Shown: positions 27,919-37,346 of the stretch, in pieces
Numbering within the stretch: position 1 is the first letter of the stretch
Layout: every line of letters begins with the position of its first letter
Assembly (NCBI RefSeq): GCF_037076355.1
Contig: NZ_AP026968.1
Span: forward strand, 574,501 to 638,500
Length of the DNA stretch: 64,000 nucleotides
Source: Streptococcus parapneumoniae
GTDB taxonomy: Bacteria > Bacillota > Bacilli > Lactobacillales > Streptococcaceae
Direction: 5' to 3'
Made by a program: the position numbers and the translations under genes
The notes under the pieces: generated by a model
The model's database searches: none
Seen by the model: only the letters and a program-made list of their open reading frames with translations
Told to the model about the DNA's origin: nothing

Positions 27919-30627
27919 ATGATCAAGCGAAAAACCTATTGGAAGGACTTAATTCAGTCCTTCACAGGCTCCAAGGGGCGTTTTTTATCCATCTTGACCT
28001 TGATGATGTTGGGTTCTTTAGCCCTAGTAGGCCTCAAAGTGACTAGCCCCAACATGGAGGCGACAGCTAATGCTTATTTAAGAGCTGCTCAAACCTTGGA
28101 TTTGGCAGTTATGTCTAATTATGGTTTGGATCAAGAAGATCAAGAAGAACTAAAACAGACGCAGGGCGCAGAGGTTGAGTTTGGCTATTTGACAGATGTG
28201 ACTATGGATAATGGGCAGGATGCCATTCGGCTGTACTCCAAACCAGATCGAATTTCAACCTTTCAGCTAAGAAAGGGACGACTTCCGCAGTCAGATAAGG
28301 AAATCGCCTTGGCAAGTCATTTGCAAGGTCAATATCGTGTGGGACAGGAGATTAGCTTTAAAGAAAAAGAAGGTGGTCATTCCTCTTTAAAAAATCATAC
28401 ATATACCATTACTGGTTTTGTGGATTCAGCTGAAATCCTCTCCCAGCGAGATATGGGCTACGCAGCAAGTGGAAGTGGGACTCTGACAGCCTATGGAGTG
28501 ATTTTACCTAGTCAGTTTGATCAGAAAGTTTACAATATAGCTCGTTTGAAATATCAAGATTTGGCAGGTTTAAATGTTTTTTCAGAAGCTTATGAAGAGA
28601 AATCCAAGCAACATCAGGAAGACCTTGAACAAGCTTTGTCAGATAATGGCAAGGCACGTCTGCAAGTGTTGAAAAAAGAAGGGCAAGAGTCTCTCGATAA
28701 GGGGCAAGAGACCCTTGACAAGGCTGAGACTAATTTGCAGGAAGGCAAGCGTCGTTTAGCAGCTACTCAAGCTCGTATACAGGCTCAAGAAAGTCAACTA
28801 GCCTTGCTTCCTCAAGCCCAGAGAGAGCAGGCCAGTGCTCAACTTACCCAAGCCAAGCAGGAATTGAGCAAGGAAGAGGATAGGCTAAAGCAGGCTGAAC
28901 AAAATCTAGACCAAGAAAAGGAAAAATTAGAAAAACATCAGCAAGTCTTGGATGATTTGGTGGAGCCAAGGTATCAGGTCTATAATCGTCAGACCATGCC
29001 AGGTGGTCAGGGCTATCTCATGTATAGCAATGCTTCATCCAGTATTCGAGCAGTGGGCAATATCTTTCCTGTGGTGCTTTATGCCGTAGCAGCCATGGTG
29101 ACCTTTACGACCATGACTCGCTTTGTGGATGAAGAGCGAACACATGCTGGGATTTTTAAGGCCTTGGGTTATCGTAGCAAGGATATTATCGCCAAGTTTC
29201 TCCTCTACGGCCTAGTAGCTGGGACTGTCGGAACAGCTCTAGGTAGTATACTTGGCCATTATTTACTAGCCAGTGTGATTTCAAGTGTCATTACAAAAGG
29301 CATGGTGGTGGGAGAAACCCAGATTCAGTTCTATTGGACCTATAGCTTACTGGCTCTTGTCTTAAGTTGGTTGGCGAGTGTGTTACCAGCCTACTTGGTA
29401 GCTCGGAGGGAACTTCATGACGAAGCAGCCCAGCTTTTACTGCCTAAACCTCCTGTTAAAGGAGCTAAAATCTTACTGGAGCGCATCGGTTTTATCTGGC
29501 GCCGTCTCAGTTTTACTCATAAGGTAACAGCCCGCAATATCTTCCGTTATAAGCAGCGGATGTTGATGACGATCTTTGGTGTGGCAGGTTCTGTAGCCCT
29601 TCTCTTTGCAGGTTTGGGAATCCAATCCTCTGTGGCAGGAGTTCCGTCCAGACAGTTTCAACAAATCCAACAGTATCAGATGATTGTTTCTGAAAATCCT
29701 AGTGCGACCAATCAGGACAAGAAAGAGCTAGAAGGAGTGTTGAAAGGGCAGGACATCAAAGCCTATCAGAAAATCTATTCTAAAACGCTAGACAAGGATT
29801 TCAAAGGTAAGGCTGGTCTTCAAACCATTACGCTTATGATGACAGAGAAGGAGGATTTGACTCCCTTTATTCATCTGCAAGACCATCAGCAAGAGTTGAC
29901 ATTAAAAGATGGAGTTGTCATCACAGCTAAACTCGCCCAGTTGGCAGGTGTCAAGCTTGGACAAACTTTAGAAATTGAAGGTAAGGGGCTAAAGGTCGCT
30001 GCTATTACTGAGAACTACGTTGGTCACTTTATTTATATGAGTCAGGCTAGCTATGAGCAACTTTACGGACAGCTACCCCAAGCCAACACTTATTTGGTCT
30101 CGCTAAGGGATACCAGTGCTACTAGTATCGAAAGGCAGGCAGGCTTGCTTATGAATCAATCTGCGGTGTCCAGCGTTGTCCAAAATGCTTCAGCCATTCG
30201 ACTCTTTGACTCGGTCGCAAGTTCACTCAATCAGACCATGACCATCTTGGTCATCGTATCGGTTCTGTTGGCTATTGTTATCCTCTACAATCTGACTAAC
30301 ATCAACGTAGCTGAGAGAATCCGTGAACTCTCTACTATCAAGGTTCTCGGTTTTCATAATAAAGAAGTCACTCTCTACATTTACCGTGAGACGATTGTGC
30401 TGTCCCTTGTGGGAATCGTACTTGGTCTGGTAGCTGGTTTCTATTTACACCAATTTTTGATTCAAATGATTTCGCCTGCGACTATTCTCTTTTATCCGCA
30501 GGTAGGTTGGGAAGTCTATGTAATTCCAGTGGCAGCAGTAAGCACCATTCTGACCTTGCTTGGTTTCTTTGTCAATCGCCATCTGAGAAAGATTGATATG
30601 CTTGAAGCCTTGAAATCTGTAGAGTAA
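27919..30627 (+). CDS. FtsX/MacB-like ABC transporter permease
   Basis: 902 residues. One N-terminal membrane segment, a large extracytoplasmic domain, a glutamine/glutamate-rich coiled coil at ~250-345, a first FtsX domain of three membrane segments (~375-490), another segment near 545-570, a second extracytoplasmic domain, and a final FtsX domain (~765-895). Such permeases with long coiled coils handle lipids, peptides or cell-wall signals mechanically rather than by classical import. The stop codon TAA is the first three bases of the BOX repeat at 30625, so the repeat sits directly on the gene end. Confidence 0.9.
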   Translation: MIKRKTYWKDLIQSFTGSKGRFLSILTLMMLGSLALVGLKVTSPNMEATANAYLRAAQTLDLAVMSNYGLDQEDQEELKQTQGAEVEFGYLTDVTMDNGQDAIRLYSKPDRISTFQLRKGRLPQSDKEIALASHLQGQYRVGQEISFKEKEGGHSSLKNHTYTITGFVDSAEILSQRDMGYAASGSGTLTAYGVILPSQFDQKVYNIARLKYQDLAGLNVFSEAYEEKSKQHQEDLEQALSDNGKARLQVLKKEGQESLDKGQETLDKAETNLQEGKRRLAATQARIQAQESQLALLPQAQREQASAQLTQAKQELSKEEDRLKQAEQNLDQEKEKLEKHQQVLDDLVEPRYQVYNRQTMPGGQGYLMYSNASSSIRAVGNIFPVVLYAVAAMVTFTTMTRFVDEERTHAGIFKALGYRSKDIIAKFLLYGLVAGTVGTALGSILGHYLLASVISSVITKGMVVGETQIQFYWTYSLLALVLSWLASVLPAYLVARRELHDEAAQLLLPKPPVKGAKILLERIGFIWRRLSFTHKVTARNIFRYKQRMLMTIFGVAGSVALLFAGLGIQSSVAGVPSRQFQQIQQYQMIVSENPSATNQDKKELEGVLKGQDIKAYQKIYSKTLDKDFKGKAGLQTITLMMTEKEDLTPFIHLQDHQQELTLKDGVVITAKLAQLAGVKLGQTLEIEGKGLKVAAITENYVGHFIYMSQASYEQLYGQLPQANTYLVSLRDTSATSIERQAGLLMNQSAVSSVVQNASAIRLFDSVASSLNQTMTILVIVSVLLAIVILYNLTNINVAERIRELSTIKVLGFHNKEVTLYIYRETIVLSLVGIVLGLVAGFYLHQFLIQMISPATILFYPQVGWEVYVIPVAAVSTILTLLGFFVNRHLRKIDMLEALKSVE

Positions 30628-30740
30628 TACTCAATGAAAATCAAAGAGCAAACTAGGAAGCAAGCCGTAGGTTGCTCAAAGCACCGCTTTGAGGTTGCAG
30701 ATAAAGCTGACATGGTTTGAAGAGATTTTCGAAGAGTATA
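30625..30740. repeat. BOX-type repeat
   Basis: 116-bp element starting TAATACTCAATGAAAATCAA and ending GAAGAGATTTTCGAAGAGTATA. It is the same family as 27103-27190, longer by a segment containing TTGCAGATAAAGCTGACATGG. It supplies the stop codon of the permease. Confidence 0.85.
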
Positions 30741-30784
30741 AGGTAGTTGTTTTTAGCTGATTGATCTTGTATTTACTTGTAAAC

Positions 30785-30836
30785 AAAAATCCTCCGCTTC
30801 AAAGAGCAGAAAACTCTTTGTGACAGAGGATTTTTT
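30785..30836 (-). terminator. Terminator of tpx
   Basis: AAAATCCTC ... AAAGAG cagaaaa CTCTTT ... GAGGATTTT, T tracts on both strands. It lies right after the tpx stop codon and may also end read-through from the permease. Confidence 0.85.
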
Positions 30837-31328
30837 CTATAGGGCTTTAGCAGCTGCAATTGCGGCTTCGAAGTTTGGTTCAGAGTTGATATTGTCCACG
30901 TATTCAACGTAGCGAATTGTATTGTCAGTATCGAGGACAAAAACTGCGCGTGCCAATAGATGCCACTCATTGATTAAGAGGGCATAATCACGTCCAAAGG
31001 AATGGTCGAAATAGTCTGAGAGCATGATGGCATTTTCAATACCTTCAGCACCGCACCAACGTTTTTGGGCAAAAGGGAGGTCCATGGAAACAGTCAAGAC
31101 AACCGTATTATCCAGTCCAGCCAGTTCTTCATTAAAACGACGTGTTTGAGTTGAGCAGATACCTGTATCGATAGAAGGCACGACACTCAAGACTTTTTTC
31201 TTGCCATCAAAATCAGCCAGAGATTTTTTAGAAAGGTCTGTTGTAGTGAGTGAAAAATCAAGCGCCTTGTCGCCGACTTGTAGTTGTTTACCTGTAAAGC
31301 TCACAGGATTTCCGAGAAAAGTTACCAT
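30837..31328 (-). CDS. tpxD: Thiol peroxidase
   Basis: 163 residues starting [15 protein letters not shown]. Atypical 2-Cys peroxiredoxin: peroxidatic Cys58 in [11 protein letters not shown] and resolving Cys92 in KRWCGAEG. It reduces hydrogen peroxide and organic peroxides, important for streptococci that make their own peroxide. A frame back to 31355 exists, but a plausible -10 (TACAAT on the minus strand at 31354-31359) would put the transcript start inside it. It is the traditional fourth gene of the psa locus. Confidence 0.95.
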   Translation of the reverse strand: MVTFLGNPVSFTGKQLQVGDKALDFSLTTTDLSKKSLADFDGKKKVLSVVPSIDTGICSTQTRRFNEELAGLDNTVVLTVSMDLPFAQKRWCGAEGIENAIMLSDYFDHSFGRDYALLINEWHLLARAVFVLDTDNTIRYVEYVDNINSEPNFEAAIAAAKAL

Positions 31329-31409
31329 AGGATACTCCAATCTTTTTTCTTCCATTGTAGCTGAAACAGTCGAAATTTTCCAATGATTTGACCGGAAATG
31401 TGGGCATAG

Positions 31410-31443
31410 AAAAAACGCCAGCTCATGTGAGAATGACGTTTTT
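31410..31443 (-). terminator. Terminator between psaA and tpx
   Basis: On the minus strand AAAAACG ... CGTTTTT, with internal TCTC/GAG pairing, followed by T. It would end most psaBCA transcripts before tpx. Confidence 0.7.
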
Positions 31444-31461
31444 CAGATTTTTTATCTATTT

Positions 31462-31600
31462 GATATTTCTCGAAGGTAGTGCGGACGGGAGCAACTTCCT
31501 TCGGAATTTCATCCCTAATTTTTGAGCCCTAGGTCTCAAAAATTCCGTCCTAGATAAGATCAAAGTTCTTATCTAGGATACCACTACAGTGAGAAATATC
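31462..31600. repeat. Multibranched inverted-repeat element between psaA and tpx
   Basis: The ends GATATTTCTC (31462-31471) and GAGAAATATC (31591-31600) pair, as do GTAGTG (31476-31481) and CACTAC (31582-31587). Inside are three hairpins: TTCC-TTC-GGAA flanked by GGGA/TCCC (~31486-31516), AATTTTTGAG/CTCAAAAATT (31517-31544), and TCCTAGATAAGA/TCTTATCTAGGA (31548-31578). The result is a closed cloverleaf-like fold of 139 bp. It carries no gene. Family unknown to me; a MITE or a structured RNA are both possible. Confidence 0.6.
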
Positions 31601-31749
31601 TGGTAAAAACTCACTTCGTTCGTACTGATTTAAGAAATCTTTATTCTTATAAACGCTGTTTTGTAGCTAGAGATAGAACTAACAAAGCTAATATTAGAAG
31701 TAATGTAAAGAGAGACAAGAACCTAGTAATAGATAAACTAATATCTAGA

Positions 31750-32679
31750 TTATTTAGCCAATCCTTCAGCAATCTTGTCAAGGTTGTATTTCATCATGCT
31801 GTAGTAGCTGTCGCCTTCTTTACCTTGTTCTGCGATAGAGTCAGTAAAGATTTGTGCGTAGATTGGGATGTTTGTGTCTTGAGAAACAGTTTTCATTGGA
31901 CGGTCATCCACACTTGATTCTACAAAGAGTGATGGAACTTTTGTTTGGCGAAGTTTTTCAACCAAGGTCTTGATTTGTTCAGGTGTTCCTTCTTCTTCAG
32001 TGTTGATTTCCCAGATGTAAGCACTTGGGACACCATAGGCTTTAGAGAAGTATTTGAATGCTCCTTCGCTGGTTACAATGAGTTTCTTTTCAGCAGGGAT
32101 ATTATTAAATTTATCCTTACTTTCTTTATCAAGTTTGTCTAACTTATCAGTATATTCTTTGAGATTTTTTTCATAGAATTCCTTGTTGTTAGGATCTTTA
32201 GCGCTCAATTGTTTGGCGATATTTTTAGCAAAGATAATTCCATTTTCAAGGTTAAGCCAAGCGTGTGGGTCTTCTTTACCTTTTTCATTTTTTCCTTCAA
32301 GGTAGATAACTTCAACACCTTCACTGACTGCAAAGTAGTCTTTGTTTTCAGTTTTCTTAGCATTTTCTACCAATTTGGTGAACCAAGCATTACCACCTGT
32401 TTCAAGGTTGATACCGTTATAGAAAATGAGGTCTGCCTCAGAAGTTTTCTTAACATCTTCAGGAAGTGGTTCGTATTCGTGTGGGTCTTGTCCAATCGGA
32501 ACGATACTGTGAAGATCAATCTTGTCACCAGCAATATTTTTAGTAATATCAGCGATGATTGAGTTTGTAGCAACAACTTTTAGTTTTTGACCAGAAGCTG
32601 CATCTTTTTTTCCGCTAGCACATGCTACAAGAGCAATAACGGAAAGAAAGAGAACGAGTAATGTACCTAATTTTTTCAT
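31750..32679 (-). CDS. psaA: Manganese ABC transporter substrate-binding lipoprotein
   Basis: 309 residues from [11 protein letters not shown]. The signal peptide ends in the lipobox LVAC ([10 protein letters not shown]), so it is lipid-anchored. Cluster A-I metal-binding fold with His in [11 protein letters not shown] and DPHAWLN, Glu in TSEGAFKYF, and Asp in FTDSIAEQG as ligands. It binds Mn(II) and hands it to PsaC/PsaB. It also matters for oxidative stress resistance and adhesion in pneumococcus. A few residues differ from the pneumococcal protein as I recall it (for example [13 protein letters not shown]), consistent with a close relative. Confidence 0.97.
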   Translation of the reverse strand: MKKLGTLLVLFLSVIALVACASGKKDAASGQKLKVVATNSIIADITKNIAGDKIDLHSIVPIGQDPHEYEPLPEDVKKTSEADLIFYNGINLETGGNAWFTKLVENAKKTENKDYFAVSEGVEVIYLEGKNEKGKEDPHAWLNLENGIIFAKNIAKQLSAKDPNNKEFYEKNLKEYTDKLDKLDKESKDKFNNIPAEKKLIVTSEGAFKYFSKAYGVPSAYIWEINTEEEGTPEQIKTLVEKLRQTKVPSLFVESSVDDRPMKTVSQDTNIPIYAQIFTDSIAEQGKEGDSYYSMMKYNLDKIAEGLAK

Positions 32680-32710
32680 TAGATCCTCCAATTTATTAGG
32701 GCTTTGCCCC

Positions 32711-33559
32711 TTATTTTAACAAATGTTTATTTTTTAGTTTCAAATATCGTTGTTTTGGAGCGATAAAGAAGCTAATGAGAAAGAAACTAGCGGCTGTAAG
32801 CACGATACTAGAACCTGCCGCAACGTTAAAGCTATAGCCGATAAAGAGCCCCAAAACTGAAGCAGTAGCTCCAAAGGTTGAGGAAAGGAAAATCATGCTT
32901 TTCAGGCTATTAGCATACAGATAAGCAGTTGCAGCTGGGGTAATCAGCATGGCTACAATCAGGATAGTTCCGACACTTTGCATGGCTGTCACAGACACGA
33001 GAGTCAAGAGTACCATGAGAAGGTAGTGATAGAAATTGACAGGCATTCCCATGGCTTTAGCCAAGAGTTCATCAAAGGAAGTTATCAAGAGTTGCTTGAA
33101 GAAAATCCAGATTAACAAGAGAATGACTGCCCCAACACCCATAGTAATAAACATATCCGTATCTTGGACGGCTAGGATATTACCAAAAAGGATATGGAAA
33201 AGGTCAGTTGAACTTTTAGCGACACTAATCAAGATGATACCGAGGGCTAAGAAAGAAGAAAAGGTAATGCCGATGGCGGTATCGCTTTTGATAATCGAGT
33301 TTCCCTTGATGTAGGTAATGATGATGGCAGCTAGCAGTCCAAAGACAATGGCTCCGATAAAGAAGTCAAGGCCCAAGATGAAGGAGAGGGCTACACCTGG
33401 TAAGACAGCATGTGAAATGGCATCTCCCATGAGTGACATCCCGCGTAGAATGATGAAACATCCTACAGCTCCAGCTACGACCCCGACGACAATAGCTGTT
33501 ATCAAGGCATTTTGTAGGAAATGGAATTTTTGCAATCCATCGATAAATTCTGCAATCAT
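32711..33559 (-). CDS. psaC: Manganese ABC transporter permease
   Basis: 282 residues with about eight to nine membrane segments, ABC-3 family (ZnuB/MntC type). Conserved [11 protein letters not shown] and the cytoplasmic [17 protein letters not shown] loop that contacts the ATPase. It overlaps the psaB stop by 4 nt (ATGA), and psaA follows after 31 nt, giving a psaB-psaC-psaA operon on the minus strand. Confidence 0.96.
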   Translation of the reverse strand: MIAEFIDGLQKFHFLQNALITAIVVGVVAGAVGCFIILRGMSLMGDAISHAVLPGVALSFILGLDFFIGAIVFGLLAAIIITYIKGNSIIKSDTAIGITFSSFLALGIILISVAKSSTDLFHILFGNILAVQDTDMFITMGVGAVILLLIWIFFKQLLITSFDELLAKAMGMPVNFYHYLLMVLLTLVSVTAMQSVGTILIVAMLITPAATAYLYANSLKSMIFLSSTFGATASVLGLFIGYSFNVAAGSSIVLTAASFFLISFFIAPKQRYLKLKNKHLLK

Positions 33560-34278
33560 AGGTCACCTCCATTGAAAAAGAGTTGATTACCGTAAGCTTC
33601 TTTGAGATTGGTTTCGGTAAAGGTTTCTTTGGTTGGACCAAAGGCAATCACTTCTCGATTGACAAGCAAGACTTGATCGAAGTAGTGGGGAACCTTGCTG
33701 AGGTCGTGGTGGACGATGAGAACCGTCTTTCCAGCTTTTTTCAAATCTCTCAGCGTATTCATGATGATTTCCTCACTGACAGAATCAATCCCAACAAAGG
33801 GTTCATCCAAGAGGATACAGTCGGCTTCCTGCACCAAACATCTGGCAATCAAGACCCGCTGGAATTGACCTCCAGATAGTTGACTGATTTGCCGTTCAGC
33901 GTAGTCAGCTAGGCCGACGATTTCAAGGGCCTCTTGCACTTTCTTCCAATGTTTAGCCTTTAAACTTCGAAAGAGAGGGATAGAGGGAAAGAGTCCTAAC
34001 GAGACGCATTCCTTGACCTTGATGGGAAAGTTGTAGTCGATATTGATTTTTTGTTCGACATAGGCAATTCGGTGTAAGGATTTTTTAACTTCCTTGTCAT
34101 CGAGAAATGCCTGACCTTGATGTGGGATAATTCCCAGCATACCTTTTAATAGTGTTGATTTCCCAGCGCCGTTTGGACCAATGATGCCGGTAATTGTTGG
34201 TCCATGGAGCACTAGTGAAATATCCTTAAGTGCCAACGTTTCTTTGTAGGAGACACTGAGGTTTTCGATACGTATCAT
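33556..34278 (-). CDS. psaB: Manganese ABC transporter ATP-binding protein
   Basis: 240 residues from the ATG of [13 protein letters not shown]. Walker [10 protein letters not shown], signature [13 protein letters not shown], Walker [12 protein letters not shown]. An upstream in-frame ATG at 34311 overlaps the -10 element at 34303-34308 and can be excluded. First gene of the Mn(II) uptake operon. Confidence 0.97.
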   Translation of the reverse strand: MIRIENLSVSYKETLALKDISLVLHGPTITGIIGPNGAGKSTLLKGMLGIIPHQGQAFLDDKEVKKSLHRIAYVEQKINIDYNFPIKVKECVSLGLFPSIPLFRSLKAKHWKKVQEALEIVGLADYAERQISQLSGGQFQRVLIARCLVQEADCILLDEPFVGIDSVSEEIIMNTLRDLKKAGKTVLIVHHDLSKVPHYFDQVLLVNREVIAFGPTKETFTETNLKEAYGNQLFFNGGDL

Positions 34279-34302
34279 AAACTTGTATTCCTCCTGTCTC
34301 TT

Positions 34303-34331
34303 AATATACATTAAAAAAAAAATTAAGTCAA
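34303..34331 (-). promoter_or_regulatory. psaBCA promoter
   Basis: On the minus strand TTGACT (34331-34326), exactly 17 bp, TATATT (34308-34303). The spacer contains ten consecutive T. It starts ~20 nt upstream of psaB. Confidence 0.8.
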
Positions 34332-34340
34332 GTTAATTTT
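34319..34340 (-). promoter_or_regulatory. PsaR (MntR-like) operator
   Basis: The near-palindrome AAAATTAAGTCAAGTTAATTTT (stated here as arms AAAATTAA and TTAATTTT around GTCAAG) covers the -35 hexamer. The DtxR-family repressor PsaR is known to bind such a site upstream of psaBCA in Mn(II)-replete pneumococcus. PsaR itself is not in this window. Confidence 0.75.
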
Positions 34341-34407
34341 TGAAAAAATTAAAATAATAACTGAAAAATAGATTCTAAAGATAACTCTCAGGATAAATTT
34401 CTAAATT

Positions 34408-34456
34408 ATAAAACGCATAGTATCAAGTGTAAACAACTTGGAATTATGCGTTTTAT
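34408..34456. repeat. Long inverted repeat in the psaB-pepO intergenic region
   Basis: Arms TATAAAACGCATA and TATGCGTTTTAT with inner arms CAAGT/ACTTG around GTAAACA. It sits between two divergent genes, where a terminator is not expected. Rest of the ~290-bp gap holds the psa promoter on one side and a TATAAT (34472-34477) towards pepO. Confidence 0.6.
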
Positions 34457-34568
34457 CATGGAAAGATTTTTTATAATAGCTAAAAAATAATAGTTAAATG
34501 GTTATTAATTGCATTCCCTAGTGATTTTTGTTAAGATAAATGCAAATACAAATGAAAGCGAGAACAAG

Positions 34569-36461
34569 ATGACACGTTATCAAGATGATTTTTATGATGC
34601 TATCAATGGAGAATGGCAACAGACAGCTGAAATCCCAGCAGATAAGTCTCAAACAGGAGGTTTTGTTGATTTAGACCAGGAAATTGAAGACCTGATGCTG
34701 GCGACAACAGACAAGTGGTTAGCAGGTGAAGAAGTGCCTGAGGATGCTATCTTGGAAAACTTTGTCAAATACCACCGCCTAGTTCGTGATTTTGACAAGA
34801 GAGAAGCTGACGGTATCACACCTGTCTTACCACTCCTTAAAGAATTCCAAGAATTGGAGACTTTTGCGGATTTTACAGCTAAACTAGCAGAGTTTGAGCT
34901 TGCAGGAAAACCAAACTTCCTTCCTTTTGGTGTATCGCCAGACTTTATGGATGCTAGAATCAATGTTCTATGGGCTAGCGCTCCAAGCACAATCTTGCCA
35001 GATACGACCTACTATGCAGAAGAACATCCTCAGCGCGAAGAGCTCTTGACTCTTTGGAAAGAAAGCAGCGCAAATCTCCTCAAGGCTTATGATTTCTCTG
35101 ATGAAGAAATTGAAGACTTGCTAGAGAAAAGACTTGAATTGGACAGCCGAGTTGCAGCAGTGGTGCTCTCTAATGAAGAAAGTTCAGAATATGCCAAACT
35201 CTACCATCCATATGCTTATGAAGATTTCAAGAAATTCGCGCCTGCCTTACCTCTGGATGACTTCTTCCAAGCCGTTCTTGGACAAATACCAGACAAGGTT
35301 ATTGTAGACGAGGAACGTTTCTGGCAAGCAGCAGACCAATTCTACAGTGAAGAGGCCTGGCCTCTCCTTAAAGCAACCTTGATTTTGAGTGTTGTTAATC
35401 TTTCAACCAGCTATTTAACAGAAGAAATCCGTGTCTTGTCAGGTGCCTATAGCCGTGCGCTTTCAGGAGTTCCAGAAGCTAAAGACAAGGTCAAGGCAGC
35501 TTATCAACTAGCACAAGGTCCTTTCAAACAAGCCTTGGGTCTTTGGTATGCCCATGAAAAATTCTCTCCAGAAGCTAAGGCAGACGTAGAGAAAAAAGTA
35601 GCAACTATGATTGATGTCTATAAGGAACGCTTGGCTAAAAATGACTGGCTGACTCCTGAAACTCGTGACAAGGCCATCGTCAAACTCAATGTCATCAAGC
35701 CTTATATCGGTTACCCAGAAGAATTGCCAGCACGCTACAAAGACAAGGTAGTGGATGAGACTGCTAGTCTTTTTGACAATGCTCTAGCCTTTGCGCGTGT
35801 GGAAATTAAGCACAGTTGGAGCAAATGGAATCAGCCTGTAGACTATAAGGAGTGGGGCATGCCTGCTCATATGGTCAATGCCTACTACAATCCACAGAAG
35901 AATCTGATTGTCTTTCCAGCAGCTATTTTACAGGCACCTTTCTATGATTTGCATCAGTCATCTTCTGCTAACTACGGGGGTATCGGGGCGGTTATTGCCC
36001 ATGAAATTTCTCACGCCTTTGATACCAACGGAGCTTCCTTTGATGAAAATGGTAGTCTCAAAGATTGGTGGACTGAGAGTGACTATGCTGCCTTCAAGGA
36101 GAAAACACAAAAAGTCATTGACCAATTTGATGGACAGAATTCTTATGGTGCAACTATCAACGGTAAATTGACTGTGTCAGAAAACGTGGCTGACTTGGGA
36201 GGAATCGCTGCAGCGCTTGAAGCAGCTAAAAGAGAACCAGACTTCTCAGCAGAAGAATTCTTCTACAACTTCGGTCGCATCTGGCGCATGAAAGGTCGTC
36301 CAGAATTTATGAAACTTTTGGCCAGCGTTGATGTACACGCACCAGCCAAACTCCGTGTCAATGTGCAAGTACCAAACTTCGATGATTTCTTTACAACCTA
36401 TGATGTCAAAGAAGGCGACGGTATGTGGCGTTCACCAGAAGAGCGCGTGATTATTTGGTAA
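34569..36461 (+). CDS. pepO: Endopeptidase O (M13/neprilysin family)
   Basis: 630 residues from MTRYQDDFYDAING; an in-frame ATG at 34509 gives an unlikely leader. Zinc site HEISH (IAHEISHAFD) with the third ligand in ENVADLGG, and the substrate-binding NAYY (MVNAYYNPQKN), all M13 marks. It cleaves oligopeptides; pneumococcal PepO also binds plasminogen, fibronectin and complement C1q although it lacks a signal peptide. It is also known as a member of the PsaR neighbourhood in pneumococcus. Confidence 0.95.
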   Translation: MTRYQDDFYDAINGEWQQTAEIPADKSQTGGFVDLDQEIEDLMLATTDKWLAGEEVPEDAILENFVKYHRLVRDFDKREADGITPVLPLLKEFQELETFADFTAKLAEFELAGKPNFLPFGVSPDFMDARINVLWASAPSTILPDTTYYAEEHPQREELLTLWKESSANLLKAYDFSDEEIEDLLEKRLELDSRVAAVVLSNEESSEYAKLYHPYAYEDFKKFAPALPLDDFFQAVLGQIPDKVIVDEERFWQAADQFYSEEAWPLLKATLILSVVNLSTSYLTEEIRVLSGAYSRALSGVPEAKDKVKAAYQLAQGPFKQALGLWYAHEKFSPEAKADVEKKVATMIDVYKERLAKNDWLTPETRDKAIVKLNVIKPYIGYPEELPARYKDKVVDETASLFDNALAFARVEIKHSWSKWNQPVDYKEWGMPAHMVNAYYNPQKNLIVFPAAILQAPFYDLHQSSSANYGGIGAVIAHEISHAFDTNGASFDENGSLKDWWTESDYAAFKEKTQKVIDQFDGQNSYGATINGKLTVSENVADLGGIAAALEAAKREPDFSAEEFFYNFGRIWRMKGRPEFMKLLASVDVHAPAKLRVNVQVPNFDDFFTTYDVKEGDGMWRSPEERVIIW

Positions 36462-36485
36462 TGTAAAAAATCTAGTCATCAGAAA

Positions 36486-36530
36486 AAAAGGCATCCAATC
36501 AGGTGTGAAAACCTTGATAGGATGCCTTTT
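36486..36530. terminator. Bidirectional terminator between pepO and the MBL-fold gene
   Basis: AAAAGGCATCC / GGATGCCTTTT with inner AGGT/ACCT pairing and a GTGAAA loop; T tracts on both strands. Confidence 0.9.
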
Positions 36531-36590
36531 ATAATGGAAAGATTTGCTGGATAGTTTACTTAAATTGCGATATACATTATCATCATCTTG

Positions 36591-37220
36591 CTAGAAAAAA
36601 GGATTGAAGGTCTTTTCATGGGCGATGGTCGTAGCTGGACCGTGTCCTGGATAGACGTCGTAGTTTGGTAGGGTGAAAAGTTGGGTCTGGATACTATGAA
36701 GGAGTTGCTCCATGCTACCAGTCGGAAGATCCGTCCGTCCGATTGTTTCACGGAACAGGGCATCACCTGTCAAGACTAGGTGAGCATCAGGAAAGACTAG
36801 GGAAACACCACCGATAGAGTGACCTGGTGTTGGCAAGACAGTGAAACGAAATTCCTCTAGTTGGTATTCTTCGTGAAAGATAAAAGTGTGTTCTGCAGGT
36901 TTTGTGACCACATCTGCCATATCATCGTGGCGGGGAAGTCCAGAGAGATTGTCGACAGGAGTGTAGAGCCAGCTGGCTTCGCTCTCTGCGATATAGACAG
37001 GAGGATTGCCAAAAGTCTCGCGAACCAAGTCCAGACTCATGATATGGTCATAATGGGCATGGGTCTGGAGAATAGCGCATATAGGTTTATTGATGTTCTT
37101 TATTGTCTGACGAATAGCTTCCCAATGGCTGCCAGGATCGACGACGATGAGGTGTTTTTCACCCTCCAGGTAATAGGTGTTTTCATAGGCAACAGGATTC
37201 ACGGTTTTATGGATTTTCAT
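36591..37220 (-). CDS. Metallo-beta-lactamase-fold hydrolase (glyoxalase II-like)
   Basis: 209 residues. The metal site THAHYDHIM gives HxHxDH, followed by the third His in TPGHSIGGVS, the bridging Asp in TGDALFRE, and the last His in YPGHGPATT. These are the marks of the glyoxalase II/RNase Z superfamily. The short form without the C-terminal glyoxalase II helix domain fits the YcbL/GloC-like group of thioester hydrolases; the true substrate is not shown. An extended -10 (TATACT on the minus strand, 37254-37259) lies upstream. Not an antibiotic beta-lactamase by sequence type. Confidence 0.88.
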   Translation of the reverse strand: MKIHKTVNPVAYENTYYLEGEKHLIVVDPGSHWEAIRQTIKNINKPICAILQTHAHYDHIMSLDLVRETFGNPPVYIAESEASWLYTPVDNLSGLPRHDDMADVVTKPAEHTFIFHEEYQLEEFRFTVLPTPGHSIGGVSLVFPDAHLVLTGDALFRETIGRTDLPTGSMEQLLHSIQTQLFTLPNYDVYPGHGPATTIAHEKTFNPFF

Positions 37221-37297
37221 ATTGGCTCCAATCTCAAAGAATGTACTAAATTAAGTATAGCACAGTTAGGGAGAATAGGTAAGGATTTAGAATGAAC

Positions 37298-37334
37298 TTA
37301 AAAACCAGCATGACTAGAGGAAGACAGGCTGGTT
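37298..37334 (-). terminator. Terminator after the small secreted protein genes
   Basis: On the minus strand AACCAGC ... GCTGGTT followed by TTTTAAG. It ends transcription from the two small secreted protein genes before the hydrolase gene. Confidence 0.8.
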
Positions 37335-37346
37335 ATCAATTTATCA

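Noticed and set aside
36591..37220. Possible beta-lactam resistance from the metallo-beta-lactamase fold
   Set aside because: Motif pattern and length fit the glyoxalase II-like hydrolase group, and it lacks a signal peptide, unlike secreted metallo-beta-lactamases.
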